From: Nocardia sp. NBC_01730
GTDB lineage: Bacteria; Actinomycetota; Actinomycetes; Mycobacteriales; Mycobacteriaceae
Direction: 5' to 3'
DNA length: 64,000 nucleotides
Assembly: GCF_035920445.1 (NCBI RefSeq)
Contig: NZ_CP109162.1
Span: 1,240,001-1,304,000 of the forward strand
The notes beneath the pieces were generated by a model. That model saw nothing but the letters and a program-made list of their open reading frames with translations, made no database searches and was not told where the DNA came from. A program made the position numbers and the translations under genes. Positions 25,202-33,486 of this stretch are shown here, piece by piece; position 1 is the first letter of the stretch, and each line of letters opens with the position of its first letter.

Positions 25202-26365
25202 GTGGCGGTCATCATCGGAATGGATCCGCATAAACGCTCAGCCACGATCGAGATCATCGACTCCACCGGCACAGCGCTGGTCACGGGCCGATACGGCACC
25301 GACAACACCGGCTACAGCGAAATGCTCACCACCGCACAGCGATACACGGATCGGGTGTGGGCGATCGAGGGCTGCAACGGCATCGGCCGACATATCGCGC
25401 ATCGCCTGGTCCACGACGGTGAAACCGTGATCGACGTGCCGGCGAAACTCTCAGCGCAGGTGCGAGTGTTCGCGACCGGCAACGGCCGCAAAACTGATCC
25501 CGTCGATGCGCATTCGGTGGCATTGGCGGCGTTGCGGTCACCGGATCTGCGTCGCGTCCAAGCGGATTCGGAGCTGATCGCGTTGGGCATGCTCGCCGAT
25601 CGCCGCGACGAGCTCGGCCGCGCCCGCACCGACACCGTCAACCGGCTGCACCGGCTGCTGCTGGAACTGCTGCCCGGCGGGGCGAAGAAGTTCCTCTCAG
25701 CAATGCAGGCGCGCAAGCTGGTCGCCACCGTCAAACCCCGCGACCCCGCGGGCAAGGTCCGTCGCCGTTTGGCCGTCGAGTTGATCGGTGAGCTGGAAAC
25801 CATCGACCGCAAGACCAAGGCCGCGGACAAAGAACTACGCGAGCTCGTTGCCGAGCGCGGGTCCACCTTGACCGATCTCAACGGCATCGGTCCAGCTGGG
25901 GCGGCCCGGCTACTGGCCGACGTCGGTGACATCCACCGATTTCGGGATCGGCACCGGTTCGCGTCCTGGAACGGCACCGCACCCTTGGACGCTTCCTCCG
26001 GCCAGCAGCAACGCCACCGACTTTCCCGCGCCGGGAACCGCAAGATCAACCGGGTCTTGCACACTATGGCCATCGTTCAACTACGACGTCCCAGCCCGGG
26101 TCGCACCTACTTCGACCGCCGCAAAGCCGAGGGCAAGACGTCGATGGAGGCGATGCGGGCATTGAAACGGCGCCTGTCGAATGTCGTCTATACACGCATG
26201 CTCGCCGACCAACAACGGCGGGAAACGGCAAGCCCGGGAGGGCAATCGGGGGCGACTACTGACTCCAGCGCGACCGGCCTGACCCCGCATACCGGCACTT
26301 CGGACAAGCCACAACCCGGACTTACCAACAACCAGAATAGCCACGACCTGCAACCCGCGCCTTGA
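25202..26365 (+). CDS. IS110-family transposase
   Basis: 387 residues from GTG 25202. The N-terminal RuvC-like DEDD domain is seen as 'IIGMDPHKRSATIEI', 'WAIEGCNGIGRHIAHRL' and 'GRKTDPVDAHSVALAAL'. The C-terminal IS116/IS110/IS902 domain follows with 'LNGIGPAGAARLLADVGDI' and 'ASWNGTAPLDASSGQQ', which includes the conserved Ser region. The protein looks full length. IS110 elements lack terminal inverted repeats, so ends cannot be placed by eye. The roughly 200 bases before the gene are non-coding, as expected if they encode the guide (bridge) RNA of this family. Confidence 0.9.
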   Translation: MAVIIGMDPHKRSATIEIIDSTGTALVTGRYGTDNTGYSEMLTTAQRYTDRVWAIEGCNGIGRHIAHRLVHDGETVIDVPAKLSAQVRVFATGNGRKTDPVDAHSVALAALRSPDLRRVQADSELIALGMLADRRDELGRARTDTVNRLHRLLLELLPGGAKKFLSAMQARKLVATVKPRDPAGKVRRRLAVELIGELETIDRKTKAADKELRELVAERGSTLTDLNGIGPAGAARLLADVGDIHRFRDRHRFASWNGTAPLDASSGQQQRHRLSRAGNRKINRVLHTMAIVQLRRPSPGRTYFDRRKAEGKTSMEAMRALKRRLSNVVYTRMLADQQRRETASPGGQSGATTDSSATGLTPHTGTSDKPQPGLTNNQNSHDLQPAP

Positions 26366-26511
26366 CACGAGAGGGGAGCCATTACAGGGCAGTCGGACCG
26401 CCACGCTTCGAGTCGATCGTCAGAAGGAATGCCGACGAACGGCCAGGGCAGTCGGCGGAGGTTGCTTCGACTACCGCACCAGCCGAGCATGCCAATCTGC
26501 CAGCGAAGAGT

Positions 26512-26571
26512 GCGGAATCTCAGAACCGTGGCGGATCCGCCACGTCACCGCCAAACGTTCTGAGATTCCGC
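26512..26571. repeat. Nested inverted repeat, 15-bp arms around a 16-bp palindrome
   Basis: GCGGAATCTCAGAAC at 26512-26526 is exactly complementary to GTTCTGAGATTCCGC at 26557-26571. Between them GTGGCGGATCCGCCAC at 26528-26543 is a perfect palindrome. The 240-base gap between the IS110 gene and the DUF397 gene holds no ORF I support. It could be a transcription terminator pair for the two convergent genes, a repeat element or a protein or recombinase site. Confidence 0.8.
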
Positions 26572-26608
26572 CATGAGTTTTGCGACCCTACAACTTGATG
26601 AGAGAGTG

Positions 26609-26815
26609 CTACGGGCGATCGAACTGGCGGTCTCGCACGCCCGAAAGGAACGCACTCCATTCGCTAGGGGTGAATTTTAGTGCGGGCCCGGTCGGGTTCT
26701 TGCTGTCGCGTACTCCGACCTGACCCCCGTCGAAGAACGCGATCTCGACGCAGTTACCGCCGTTCCCGCTGTATGTCGACTTGCGCCATTCCGCGCTGCT
26801 GGGCTCGGTGGTCAT
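26609..26815 (-). CDS. DUF397 protein
   Basis: 68 residues, ATG 26815 overlapping the stop of the regulator gene (ATGA). The family core is evident: 'WRKSTYSGNGGNCVEIAFF' then 'VRDSKNPTGPALKFTPSEW'. DUF397 proteins almost always accompany an XRE-DUF5753 regulator and are thought to act with it as a partner or antagonist, as in the BldB/WhiJ type systems of Streptomyces. It is complete. Confidence 0.9.
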   Translation of the reverse strand: MTTEPSSAEWRKSTYSGNGGNCVEIAFFDGGQVGVRDSKNPTGPALKFTPSEWSAFLSGVRDRQFDRP

Positions 26816-27744
26816 TCCGGCAGTCCTTCCATTGCTGATGTGATGAGCTCTTTGGATTCAGTTGTGCTGAGGGCGGTTTCGTTCAGGTCACGCCAGACAA
26901 GCTCATAGGCGTCGACCTCCTCGGGCTTGTGGAGATAGAGCGCACCGGTCAACGTGTCCATATACGCCACGGGTGGCTCCAGAGGAACGCCCTGTGGATC
27001 TCGCGGGAAGCCGAGCAGGGTGAACGCTCCTGCGACCATCCCGGCGTGCATTCCTGCCGACCAAGGCAGGATGCGGATCGATGCTCGGTTCTGGCTGGCG
27101 ATGGTGAGCAGGTGTTGGAGTTGGCGCCGGAAGATTCCCGGCTGGCCGAATGGGCGGCGAATGACGGACTCATCGAGGATGACGTCAAACCGTGGCGCAT
27201 CAACTCTGGACAGCAGACCTTGGCGGTCCATCCGAACCTTCACTCGTGCCGCGATCCGATCGTCACTGACATAGCCCGCAGGCGTCCGCGCCAGGCTCTC
27301 GGCATATTCCTCGATCTGGAGCAGCCCGGGGATGAGGTCGGACTCGTATTGCCGGATCGACTCTGCCGAGTCTTCCAGCATGACGTAGAGGCCGAACCAA
27401 TCGGGGATGTCGGTCTCGGTGTAGTCGTGCCACCAAGCCTTCTTCCTACCGTTCCGGGTCTCAGCGGTGAGCGCGAGCATGAGACTGCGGTCCTCATCGG
27501 AGGCTCCGTACAGTTCGAGCAGCGCTTTGACGATCGGCTCCTGGAACTTGACGCCCTCGGCTCCGTCTTCCATTCGGATCAGCGTGGAGCGCCCCAGGCC
27601 CACGGCTTTCGCCGCGGTCTCAGGTGTCAACCGACGCACCCGCCCGCTCTCGTCGGGAACCTCCGCATCCTCACGCAGGCGCGTGAGCTGACGACCTATG
27701 TGGCGACGTAGAACTGCCGTGCTGACCGACTCAAGTGCTGCCAC
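26812..27744 (-). CDS. XRE regulator with DUF5753 domain
   Basis: 310 residues from GTG 27744, chosen because GAGGAG lies seven bases upstream; a longer frame starts at 27780. HTH near residues 10-70 includes 'LTPETAAKAVGLGRSTLIRM'. The DUF5753 domain follows with 'YESDLIPGLLQIEEYAESLA', 'RMDRQGLLSR', 'LDESVIRRPFG' and 'SIRILPWSAGMHAGM'. With the overlapping DUF397 gene it forms the usual actinobacterial regulator pair. An inverted repeat at 27865-27891 lies in the upstream region. Confidence 0.9.
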   Translation of the reverse strand: MAALESVSTAVLRRHIGRQLTRLREDAEVPDESGRVRRLTPETAAKAVGLGRSTLIRMEDGAEGVKFQEPIVKALLELYGASDEDRSLMLALTAETRNGRKKAWWHDYTETDIPDWFGLYVMLEDSAESIRQYESDLIPGLLQIEEYAESLARTPAGYVSDDRIAARVKVRMDRQGLLSRVDAPRFDVILDESVIRRPFGQPGIFRRQLQHLLTIASQNRASIRILPWSAGMHAGMVAGAFTLLGFPRDPQGVPLEPPVAYMDTLTGALYLHKPEEVDAYELVWRDLNETALSTTESKELITSAMEGLPE

Positions 27745-27864
27745 GTTGAGACTCCTCATCGTCGATGCCAGCTGTATCACCCAAATTAAACAATGACCAG
27801 CTGCCTGCGGACAAGCAGTTTCATCTGATCCAGATCAAACCGGCTGGTCAGTTATTGAACTCGC

Positions 27865-27891
27865 CAGTTTGAAACAATTTCATTCGAACTG
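27865..27891. promoter_or_regulatory. Inverted repeat in divergent intergenic region
   Basis: CAGTTTGAA (27865-27873) and TTCGAACTG (27883-27891) are complementary at 8 of 9 positions with a 9-base spacer. The site lies in an AT-richer stretch between the XRE-DUF5753 gene and the divergent gene at 28173 and could be its operator. No clear -10/-35 pair was found. Confidence 0.35.
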
Positions 27892-28172
27892 TTGTCATTC
27901 TACGCTGCCCATAGGACACTGTTTCAGGTGTGGTTTGGGTCACTAGGCCGTGAAACCGGCGGCGAGGCGGACCCGACTGCGCAGCTCTGACTGACGTGTC
28001 AATGTCCGGGAACCCGATGCCAGGCGGTGGTGTGCATGCAGCTCGCAGGTCGACGTAGTGCAGCGAGAGCGGTGCCGATGCGCACGGCACTGAACGCACT
28101 GTCAGGGATCTGGCCGTGACCGCGATGCGCGGGCACGCGCGGTTGGGTTCGGTATCTCCCGGTCGTGCGGAG

Positions 28173-29228
28173 ATGCGTCCCTTGATGATCGGTTATCTCC
28201 GCCAAGAGCTGGTCGGTGATCACCTAGCCGCCACCGAATCCGCACTGCGCGAGTTCGCCACTGTCGACGGATTTGAGTTGGCAGAGATTTTCGTTGAGCA
28301 AGGGCCGACTACCGGCGCGCTGTGGCAGCTGACTCAAACAGTGAGGGCCACGCAGTCGCGTCACATCATTACCCCGACCCCGACGCACATGGACGGTGGC
28401 GGAAACCCCGAGCGCAACAAGCTCCTAGGCGACTTACTTCACCAGCGCCGGAACATAAGGATCGAGGTCTGGTACCTGGACCCGAACGACGACGAAGCCC
28501 TCCGCCGCGCCCGTCGGCGCTACCGTGACATCCCGGCATCGCCTGATACGCCCACGCCCACCGAGCCTCGGACCCTGATCGGTTGCTTCGAGCTGCAAGC
28601 CGTGTCGCGCGCCGCTGCGACCGCCCAGCTCCGTATCCACGAGCTACTCACCCGGGTCCACCTGCGCCACTTGGTCGAATCGACCGAGCGTGTCGTACTG
28701 GCTGTCCTCGCCGAGGCGACAACTGTCGCGGCCGCCGCCGAGCCGGAAATATTCGCCCGTTTGACCACCTCCTGCCCCGTTCTGTCACCGCCCAATAACG
28801 TCCTGACGGTGTGGCTGTCGCGGTCGGCAGACGCCCTCGAGGTGCACGTATACGAAACCGTGTCGCACGCCGAGCAGGCAGCAAGTCCGGCAGTCTTGGC
28901 CGCCGCGCACGGCCGCCACACACTGTCGACAGGCGGCACCCTGACATGGGCGCGCTTTCCGCTGACGGCCGCACAACCGGCAGTTCCGGCGGTCCTGCAC
29001 AGCAGCATTGCGGGGGATGCGGAGCATGAGCCGATGCGCGCCTGCCCGCCCCAGTACGGGACTCCGGCACTGTGTGGACCGTCTCGAATTCACCGCACCG
29101 GCGCAGCTCACTGGGGCACCGGCACCACCTACGAGTCACCGGCCGTGGGCGAGCGCAACGGGCCGCCGTCCGCCGGGCACCAAGCCAGCCGCAACCCCGC
29201 CGATCCGAGCGACTGGAATCACCGATGA
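28173..29228 (+). CDS. Protein with degenerate resolvase-like N-terminus
   Basis: 351 residues from ATG 28173; a GTG at 28116 is an alternative start. The first 70 residues, 'MIGYLRQELVGDHLAATESA' onward to 'FELAEIFVEQGPTTGAL', follow the strand-helix pattern of serine-resolvase N-terminal domains, but the usual catalytic Ser after 'GYxRVS' is absent, so it is probably not a recombinase. The middle part (about 180-290) is hydrophobic/helical and the last 60 residues look disordered. It heads an operon of small genes linked by four-base overlaps. Function unknown. Confidence 0.65.
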   Translation: MRPLMIGYLRQELVGDHLAATESALREFATVDGFELAEIFVEQGPTTGALWQLTQTVRATQSRHIITPTPTHMDGGGNPERNKLLGDLLHQRRNIRIEVWYLDPNDDEALRRARRRYRDIPASPDTPTPTEPRTLIGCFELQAVSRAAATAQLRIHELLTRVHLRHLVESTERVVLAVLAEATTVAAAAEPEIFARLTTSCPVLSPPNNVLTVWLSRSADALEVHVYETVSHAEQAASPAVLAAAHGRHTLSTGGTLTWARFPLTAAQPAVPAVLHSSIAGDAEHEPMRACPPQYGTPALCGPSRIHRTGAAHWGTGTTYESPAVGERNGPPSAGHQASRNPADPSDWNHR

Positions 29229-29566
29229 ACACAAGAATCCGGGCATACGGCATCGCACGCAGTGACGTGTCGGGGGATTCTGTCGATGCCGACGTCGACG
29301 CGATGCGTCAGCTGGCCGAGGAACGCAGTTTCGACCTTCGGGCGATCCGAGTGGAAGATTGCGACGCCGACTTCGGTTTGCTGCTGGCAACACTCGGACC
29401 ATCACGTATCACCGCTCTACTGGTGCCGTCGGTTCTGCATCTCACGGGCTGGCTGGACGCAGCCCGGTACGACGCGGCCGTGTGGTCGGTGGATCCCCTG
29501 GGATATTGGCCGCGACTGAGAGCGCCCGGGGCGTCCGCAGCGTTCGTGCCGGTGGGGTCGCTATGA
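29225..29566 (+). CDS. Short degenerate resolvase-like protein
   Basis: 113 residues from ATG 29225, overlapping the previous stop; the longer open frame is rejected because it lies inside that gene. 'RAYGIARSDVSGDSVDADV' then 'MRQLAEERSFDLRAIRVED' and 'SRITALLVPSVLHL' has the same fold pattern as the N-terminus of the preceding protein. It may be a shortened duplicate. No catalytic Ser at the expected site is convincing. Cotranscribed with its neighbours. Confidence 0.6.
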   Translation: MNTRIRAYGIARSDVSGDSVDADVDAMRQLAEERSFDLRAIRVEDCDADFGLLLATLGPSRITALLVPSVLHLTGWLDAARYDAAVWSVDPLGYWPRLRAPGASAAFVPVGSL

Positions 29567-30012
29567 CCACGGCAACGCCGGGATCCGGCGGAAACCTCCA
29601 CGGCCTGCCGAGCTGGCACGAGTTGCTGAACGCCTTCCGTGGGTGGGATGCGGCGAGTGGGCACCCGGTCGCGCAGTGCGCGTGCGGGCTCGCCCAACTG
29701 CACCGCAAACGATGGCCCCGCAGTCGCTGCGAGCTGGTTGCCGAGCGACGAGCCGCGCTGATCAACGCCATTGATACATGGGCGGCCGCGCACGTTCACC
29801 GATCAACCCGCGAGCCCGGAACAGGATCGTTCGGCGCCCACATCGACCGAATGGCGGCGGCCGCAGCAGCAGCGACCCGAACGCTTCGAACGAGCGACCC
29901 GCGGGGGGAGACGGTGCACGCGGCCTGGACCGCGCTCGCGGCGTTGGCCGATGGTTGGGCCGATATCACCATCGTCGCTGCATGCCCATACAACCGGGCA
30001 ATCCAGGACTGA
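29563..30012 (+). CDS. DUF4254 protein
   Basis: 149 residues, ATG 29563 overlapping the previous stop. The segments 'LPSWHELLNAFRGWDAASGH', 'CGLAQLHRKRW', 'ELVAERRAALINAIDTWAAA' and 'FGAHIDRMAAAAAAATRTL' fit the actinobacterial DUF4254 pattern (LHxWxELLxAxRG...LHxxR...RxxLVxxIDxW). Function of the family is unknown. It is followed two bases later by a shorter relative. Confidence 0.7.
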   Translation: MTTATPGSGGNLHGLPSWHELLNAFRGWDAASGHPVAQCACGLAQLHRKRWPRSRCELVAERRAALINAIDTWAAAHVHRSTREPGTGSFGAHIDRMAAAAAAATRTLRTSDPRGETVHAAWTALAALADGWADITIVAACPYNRAIQD

Positions 30013-30014
30013 CC

Positions 30015-30458
30015 ATGAACCTTCTGCCAGACAAAGACTTGATCACGGCGGCGTGCCGGGGGATGCCGACCCTCACCACCAATCCGATGCTCGACGCGGC
30101 GGCCGAGTTGGCTGTGTTGCACCAAACCCGGGAATGCACTCCCTGGTCGCGGCTGCGCGAAATCGACGCTCAACGCGCGCAATTGATGCACACCGTCGAC
30201 CTATGGGTGACGCTGGCGACACCGATCCCTTTTCCAGCCGCACGCATCAATTCGCAGACCGTAGGCCAGGTCGTCGATCAACTGGCCGAGCTGACCATGC
30301 AGGCATTCGCGGCCCTCGCGGACGCCCCAGACCCGGTGCTATACGACGCGCAGGTGCGGCTCGACGAGATGGCCGCCGCCTACCAAGACCTCATGGACGA
30401 GCTGGCCGCAGGCACCCGGCGGGTACCGAGCGTGGCCGCCGTCCTCAAGCCTCCATGA
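30015..30458 (+). CDS. DUF4254-like protein, second copy
   Basis: 147 residues from ATG 30015. It repeats the DUF4254 layout in weaker form: 'ELAVLHQTRECTPWSRLREI', 'QRAQLMHTVDLWVTLA' and 'TVGQVVDQLAELTMQAFAAL'. Tandem DUF4254 genes suggest the two proteins act together, perhaps as a heterodimer. The stop overlaps the start of a 32-codon ORF. Confidence 0.65.
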   Translation: MNLLPDKDLITAACRGMPTLTTNPMLDAAAELAVLHQTRECTPWSRLREIDAQRAQLMHTVDLWVTLATPIPFPAARINSQTVGQVVDQLAELTMQAFAALADAPDPVLYDAQVRLDEMAAAYQDLMDELAAGTRRVPSVAAVLKPP

Positions 30459-30553
30459 CCCGAATGCACACCGAAATACGTTGCAAGCCAGGACCTCTGG
30501 ATATCCGGGGGCTCGAACCTATCGTCGAGGGGCTGACCACTGACCGCACCTGA
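30455..30553 (+). CDS. Small ORF (32 aa)
   Basis: ATG 30455 overlaps the stop of the DUF4254-like gene (ATGA). The peptide begins MTRMHTEIRCKPGPLDIRG and ends GLTTDRT. It sits exactly between two operon genes, which favours translation, but no family is known to me. Confidence 0.35.
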   Translation: MTRMHTEIRCKPGPLDIRGLEPIVEGLTTDRT

Positions 30554-30587
30554 GGACAACGCGACCGCCGCACCCGCCCGCCCCCTG

Positions 30588-31124
30588 TTGGGCGGGGTGG
30601 TTTCTCTGCCGCCTGTGCAGGCCCGTCCCGATCAGCCACTACCCGATTCCGGGCCGTTTCTGCGGGTCTTCTGGGGCGTCGAGGAACCGTCGACGGTGAT
30701 GCTGCGCGCGGCCCACGGGTTCATCGCGCTCCTGCGCGTGGTCTACGACGAGAGCCGCGATGTACCCGAGACCGTCCAAGAGCAACTGTTCTGGATGACC
30801 TTCATGATCGACCGTGAAGCGGCCGTGCATACACGGGAGATCGCCGTGGACACAGACACTCCGGTGAATCCGTCGTCGTACGGCGAGATGGTGTCGTGGC
30901 TGGCGTGGACCTACATGCTGTGCGCCTTCCGGCAGAACGACCCCGAACACCGCGACCGTGACGCTGCTGCACTGCTCGCGCACTGCCGGGCGTTCGACCA
31001 GCTCGCGGCCGACGTGAGGGCCGGAACGGTGCAGCTACCAGCAAAAGCCACCGGCGTACTGCCGCCCCGCACCGTGCGACCGGCCAGCCACACCAGCGAT
31101 GCCCACGGAGAGGCCGACCGATGA
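30588..31124 (+). CDS. Conserved-looking hypothetical protein
   Basis: 178 residues if started at TTG 30588. The start region forms a hairpin (GCCCGCCCC/GGGCGGGG), and the frame is open back to 30537, where a CTG at 30540 would add the natural-looking N-terminus LTAPEDNATAAPARP; the true start is uncertain. The core contains 'LLRVVYDESRDVPETVQEQL' and 'SYGEMVSWLAWTYMLCAFRQ', soluble and helical. No domain is recognised. It overlaps the next gene by ATGA. Confidence 0.65.
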   Translation: MGGVVSLPPVQARPDQPLPDSGPFLRVFWGVEEPSTVMLRAAHGFIALLRVVYDESRDVPETVQEQLFWMTFMIDREAAVHTREIAVDTDTPVNPSSYGEMVSWLAWTYMLCAFRQNDPEHRDRDAAALLAHCRAFDQLAADVRAGTVQLPAKATGVLPPRTVRPASHTSDAHGEADR

Positions 31125-31348
31125 CCGCACCTGATCCCCGAGTCCCGAGAGACCGTGTCCCGGCCGAGAGCAAATCGGCCGTGACCAGCTGCGATGTCGA
31201 CCTCATGGATCTGACCGTCCTGCGGGCCCGCGAACTGCGTGCCGTCCACGGTACGCACCGCCCAGATGACTGCTGGGTGCATCTGCAGGCGGCGGTGCGG
31301 TTGGTCCAAGCGGGCGGAGCCAACAACGACCGGTGGCCGTGGCGGTGA
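31121..31348 (+). CDS. Small hypothetical protein (75 aa)
   Basis: ATG 31121 overlaps the preceding stop. The product begins MTAPDPRVPRDRVPAES and has a helical second half (LRARELRAVHG, VHLQAAVRLVQAGG). No recognised domain. GC-rich third positions and its coupling within the operon support it as a gene. Confidence 0.55.
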   Translation: MTAPDPRVPRDRVPAESKSAVTSCDVDLMDLTVLRARELRAVHGTHRPDDCWVHLQAAVRLVQAGGANNDRWPWR

Positions 31349-31385
31349 CCGATGTTCACTCCAGGAACACAGCAGGAGGCTGACC

Positions 31386-31727
31386 ATGAACGAAGCCGAC
31401 AACAACGCCCCGACTCCCGCTGCCCCGAGACCACTACCGATGCAGCTGCGCAACCAGTTGCTGGCTGCAGAGCTCATGTGGTCGTCCGGGCACACCCACT
31501 GGCAGGTGGTGGTGCGTGCCGACGCTCGCGCGGTGGTGCGGATTCCCGGGTTGTCGATGCGGGACTGGCTGCACGACGTGCTGACCGTGGCGGCGCGCGG
31601 TGACCGCGCCCTGATCTGGGCCGTGCGCACCTGGCGGCATCGCGCGCTGTGGCGAGAGTGCGTCGTGGGCGGGGACGGCACGGTCACCTGGTCCACGCTG
31701 CCGGTGTGTGCGTCGCGGTCGGGATAA
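31386..31727 (+). CDS. Small hypothetical protein (113 aa)
   Basis: ATG 31386 with AGGAGG about nine bases upstream. 'LPMQLRNQLLAAELMWSSGH' is followed by a beta-strand-like 'WQVVVRADARAVVRIPGL' and a Trp/Arg-rich segment 'ALIWAVRTWRHRALWRE'. No family recognised. It is the last gene of the operon that starts at 28173; the next 430 bases hold no gene. Confidence 0.65.
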   Translation: MNEADNNAPTPAAPRPLPMQLRNQLLAAELMWSSGHTHWQVVVRADARAVVRIPGLSMRDWLHDVLTVAARGDRALIWAVRTWRHRALWRECVVGGDGTVTWSTLPVCASRSG

Positions 31728-31863
31728 GGGGCTCGCCCAGAACAGGACTGACCCAGCACCCCTAGCGCACGGCGCCGCCCTCGTGGTGGCACCGCGCCCA
31801 GTGCTGCACCGATAGCCGAAAGATGCAGCAGTTCAACGGAAGTCACTATTTCCCGGCGTTGAC

Positions 31864-31887
31864 TCGATGTCGATGTCGATGTCGATG
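31864..31887. repeat. Hexamer tandem repeat (TCGATG x4)
   Basis: Four exact head-to-tail copies of TCGATG at 31864-31887, in a 430-base gap (31728-32165) that otherwise shows no supported gene. Short unit repeats like this may vary in copy number. Confidence 0.9.
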
Positions 31888-32165
31888 CCGGGCGGACAAG
31901 ACGAGAAAAAGTCACGCTCAGCACCCGTTTCGACGGACCGATCTTTTTGTTCTGTTGATTCCGTGGAATGCCGAGCACCGTTGCGCCGCTGGTGGTTTCA
32001 TGTGCGGCTGTGCGTGGTGAGGGCGCTGTCGAGTACGGCCGGTTCCCGGCGTTGTCGAGGGTGGAGCTGGAGAGGTTCTTGTGCGGATGACGAGGACCGC
32101 AAGCCGATCGCCGACCGGCGTCGCGATCGGGCTTGTCGTTGTCGTCGGGTTCGGCGTTGCTGTCC

Positions 32166-32429
32166 TCATGCAGGGCCGTTCTGGCCTTTGCCCTTCCCTC
32201 CGCCCTTCTTGCCGTCCCACTTCTTCTTGCCATTGCCGCCCTTCTCGCCCTTGCCGCCTTTCCCGCCGTCCGTGCTGGCGCCGTCCTTCTCATCCTGGAC
32301 CAGCACTATGCCGCCGCCCGGAACGTGGCTGGCCCCTGCCGGTGTCGCCGCGGCGACACCGGCAGCGGTGCCGAGCGCGGCAAGGGTGAACAGTCCGGCC
32401 AGCGCAGCGGCCGCGGTTCGATGAATCAT
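32166..32429 (-). CDS. Small secreted Lys/Gly-rich protein
   Basis: 87 residues from ATG 32429, close after a GGGGTACCC region with GAGAAGGGG upstream. Residues 1-33 form a Sec signal peptide (Arg near the start, a long Ala/Leu core, likely cleavage after an Ala-X-Ala-like site near 'GAS'). The mature part is short: 'HVPGGGIVLVQDEKDG' and then a repetitive KGGKGEKGGNGKKKWDGKKG tail. The strongly basic low-complexity tail suggests binding to the cell surface, nucleic acid or another polyanion. Not a known family. Confidence 0.65.
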   Translation of the reverse strand: MIHRTAAAALAGLFTLAALGTAAGVAAATPAGASHVPGGGIVLVQDEKDGASTDGGKGGKGEKGGNGKKKWDGKKGGGKGKGQNGPA

Positions 32430-32769
32430 GGGTACCCCTTCTCGAGTGGAATGCGGCGCGTACTGATCAACAGAGAAACCCTATGCGAAGAAGGCGCCCT
32501 GACCAGGGACGTTGCTGACACATGTTCCGCGCGGCCCGTGGTCGCCGCCGCCCTCGGCTTCTGCGCCCACCACATGCACCGGATCTGGACCGCAGCCGGG
32601 GAAAGGCCCGAAAAGCTACGCACCCGGCGACCGCAGCCGCTGACCACCCCGACGCAGGGGATGGAATACCGAACACTCGAATACCGGCCTCTACCAGTCT
32701 CGACCCCCTGGGCTGCCCTCGTACGGGGCAATGCAGGCTTCGACCGCGGCCGGTTTCTCCGACACCACG

Positions 32770-33486
32770 CTATTCGCGGGTTTCGCCGTGCAACTGGCCT
32801 GGTCCACCGCGAGCGCCCTTGTCGGACTGGTCGCTTTCCATCTGCGCGCCCGCTCGTCTCTTCGACATTTCACCGAGACGACGATCTTCAAGTGGATCGG
32901 TTTCGTACAATTCGACCGCTTCGGCGGAGAGGCGTTCGGCCTCGGCGAGGTTGGGATGGCCGCCGAGCCAGAGACGAGCGGCTCCGCCGTAGAACTGTTG
33001 TTTGGCCATCGGGAAAGCCATCATGCCACCCGGATCGTCAGGGGCGATGATTTCCTCACGGGCCTGCTCGGCACGCAGCAGGGCATCATCGGTGCTCTGG
33101 CGGTCGCGCAGGCGGGCCCGAGCGCGGGCCTCGATACACGCGAGCCGGACACGAGCGGTGCCGTTTTCGGGCATGTAGCGCCACCCGTCCTCGGCGAGGT
33201 CGACCGCGGCGCGCGGCCGGTCATCCCAATAGGCGATGAGTGCCTGGGTACCACGGATCCACGCCCGCAGTCCATTGTGGCCCGCCAGTTCCGCGGCCAA
33301 ATAGGCCGTGCGGGCTTGGGTTTCAGCGGCGGCGAAGTTGCCCAGGTCGAAGGATGCGTTCGACAGCACGGCGCACAACGCAGCGGCGGTGTAGTACAGC
33401 TCGCGGGTTTGGCCCGGTGCTTGCCGTCCTTCCAGCAGGCTGAACGCACGGTCACGAAGCTGTTCGCCGAACCCGGTAAGAACCAA
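32770..33486 (-). pseudogene. C-terminal part of an XRE-type TPR regulator
   Basis: 238 residues on the minus strand with GC-rich third positions. 'LRDRAFSLLEGRQAPGQTRE', 'ASFDLGNFAAAETQARTAYL', 'AELAGHNGLRAWIRGTQALI' and 'MAFPMAKQQFYGGAARLWLG' belong to the C-terminal TPR-like half of a common Nocardia/Streptomyces regulator family. The HTH and linker are missing: a TGA stands two codons before the only usable start (TTG 33486). The linker that should precede it is found next door on the opposite strand (33487-33711). The 3' end (GARGGPGQLHGETRE) also looks unnatural. Confidence 0.65.

Noticed and set aside
32133..33050. 305-codon plus-strand frame opposite the secreted Lys/Gly protein
   Set aside because: Low-complexity leucine and arginine runs are the complement of the Lys/Gly tail; no domain or start signal.
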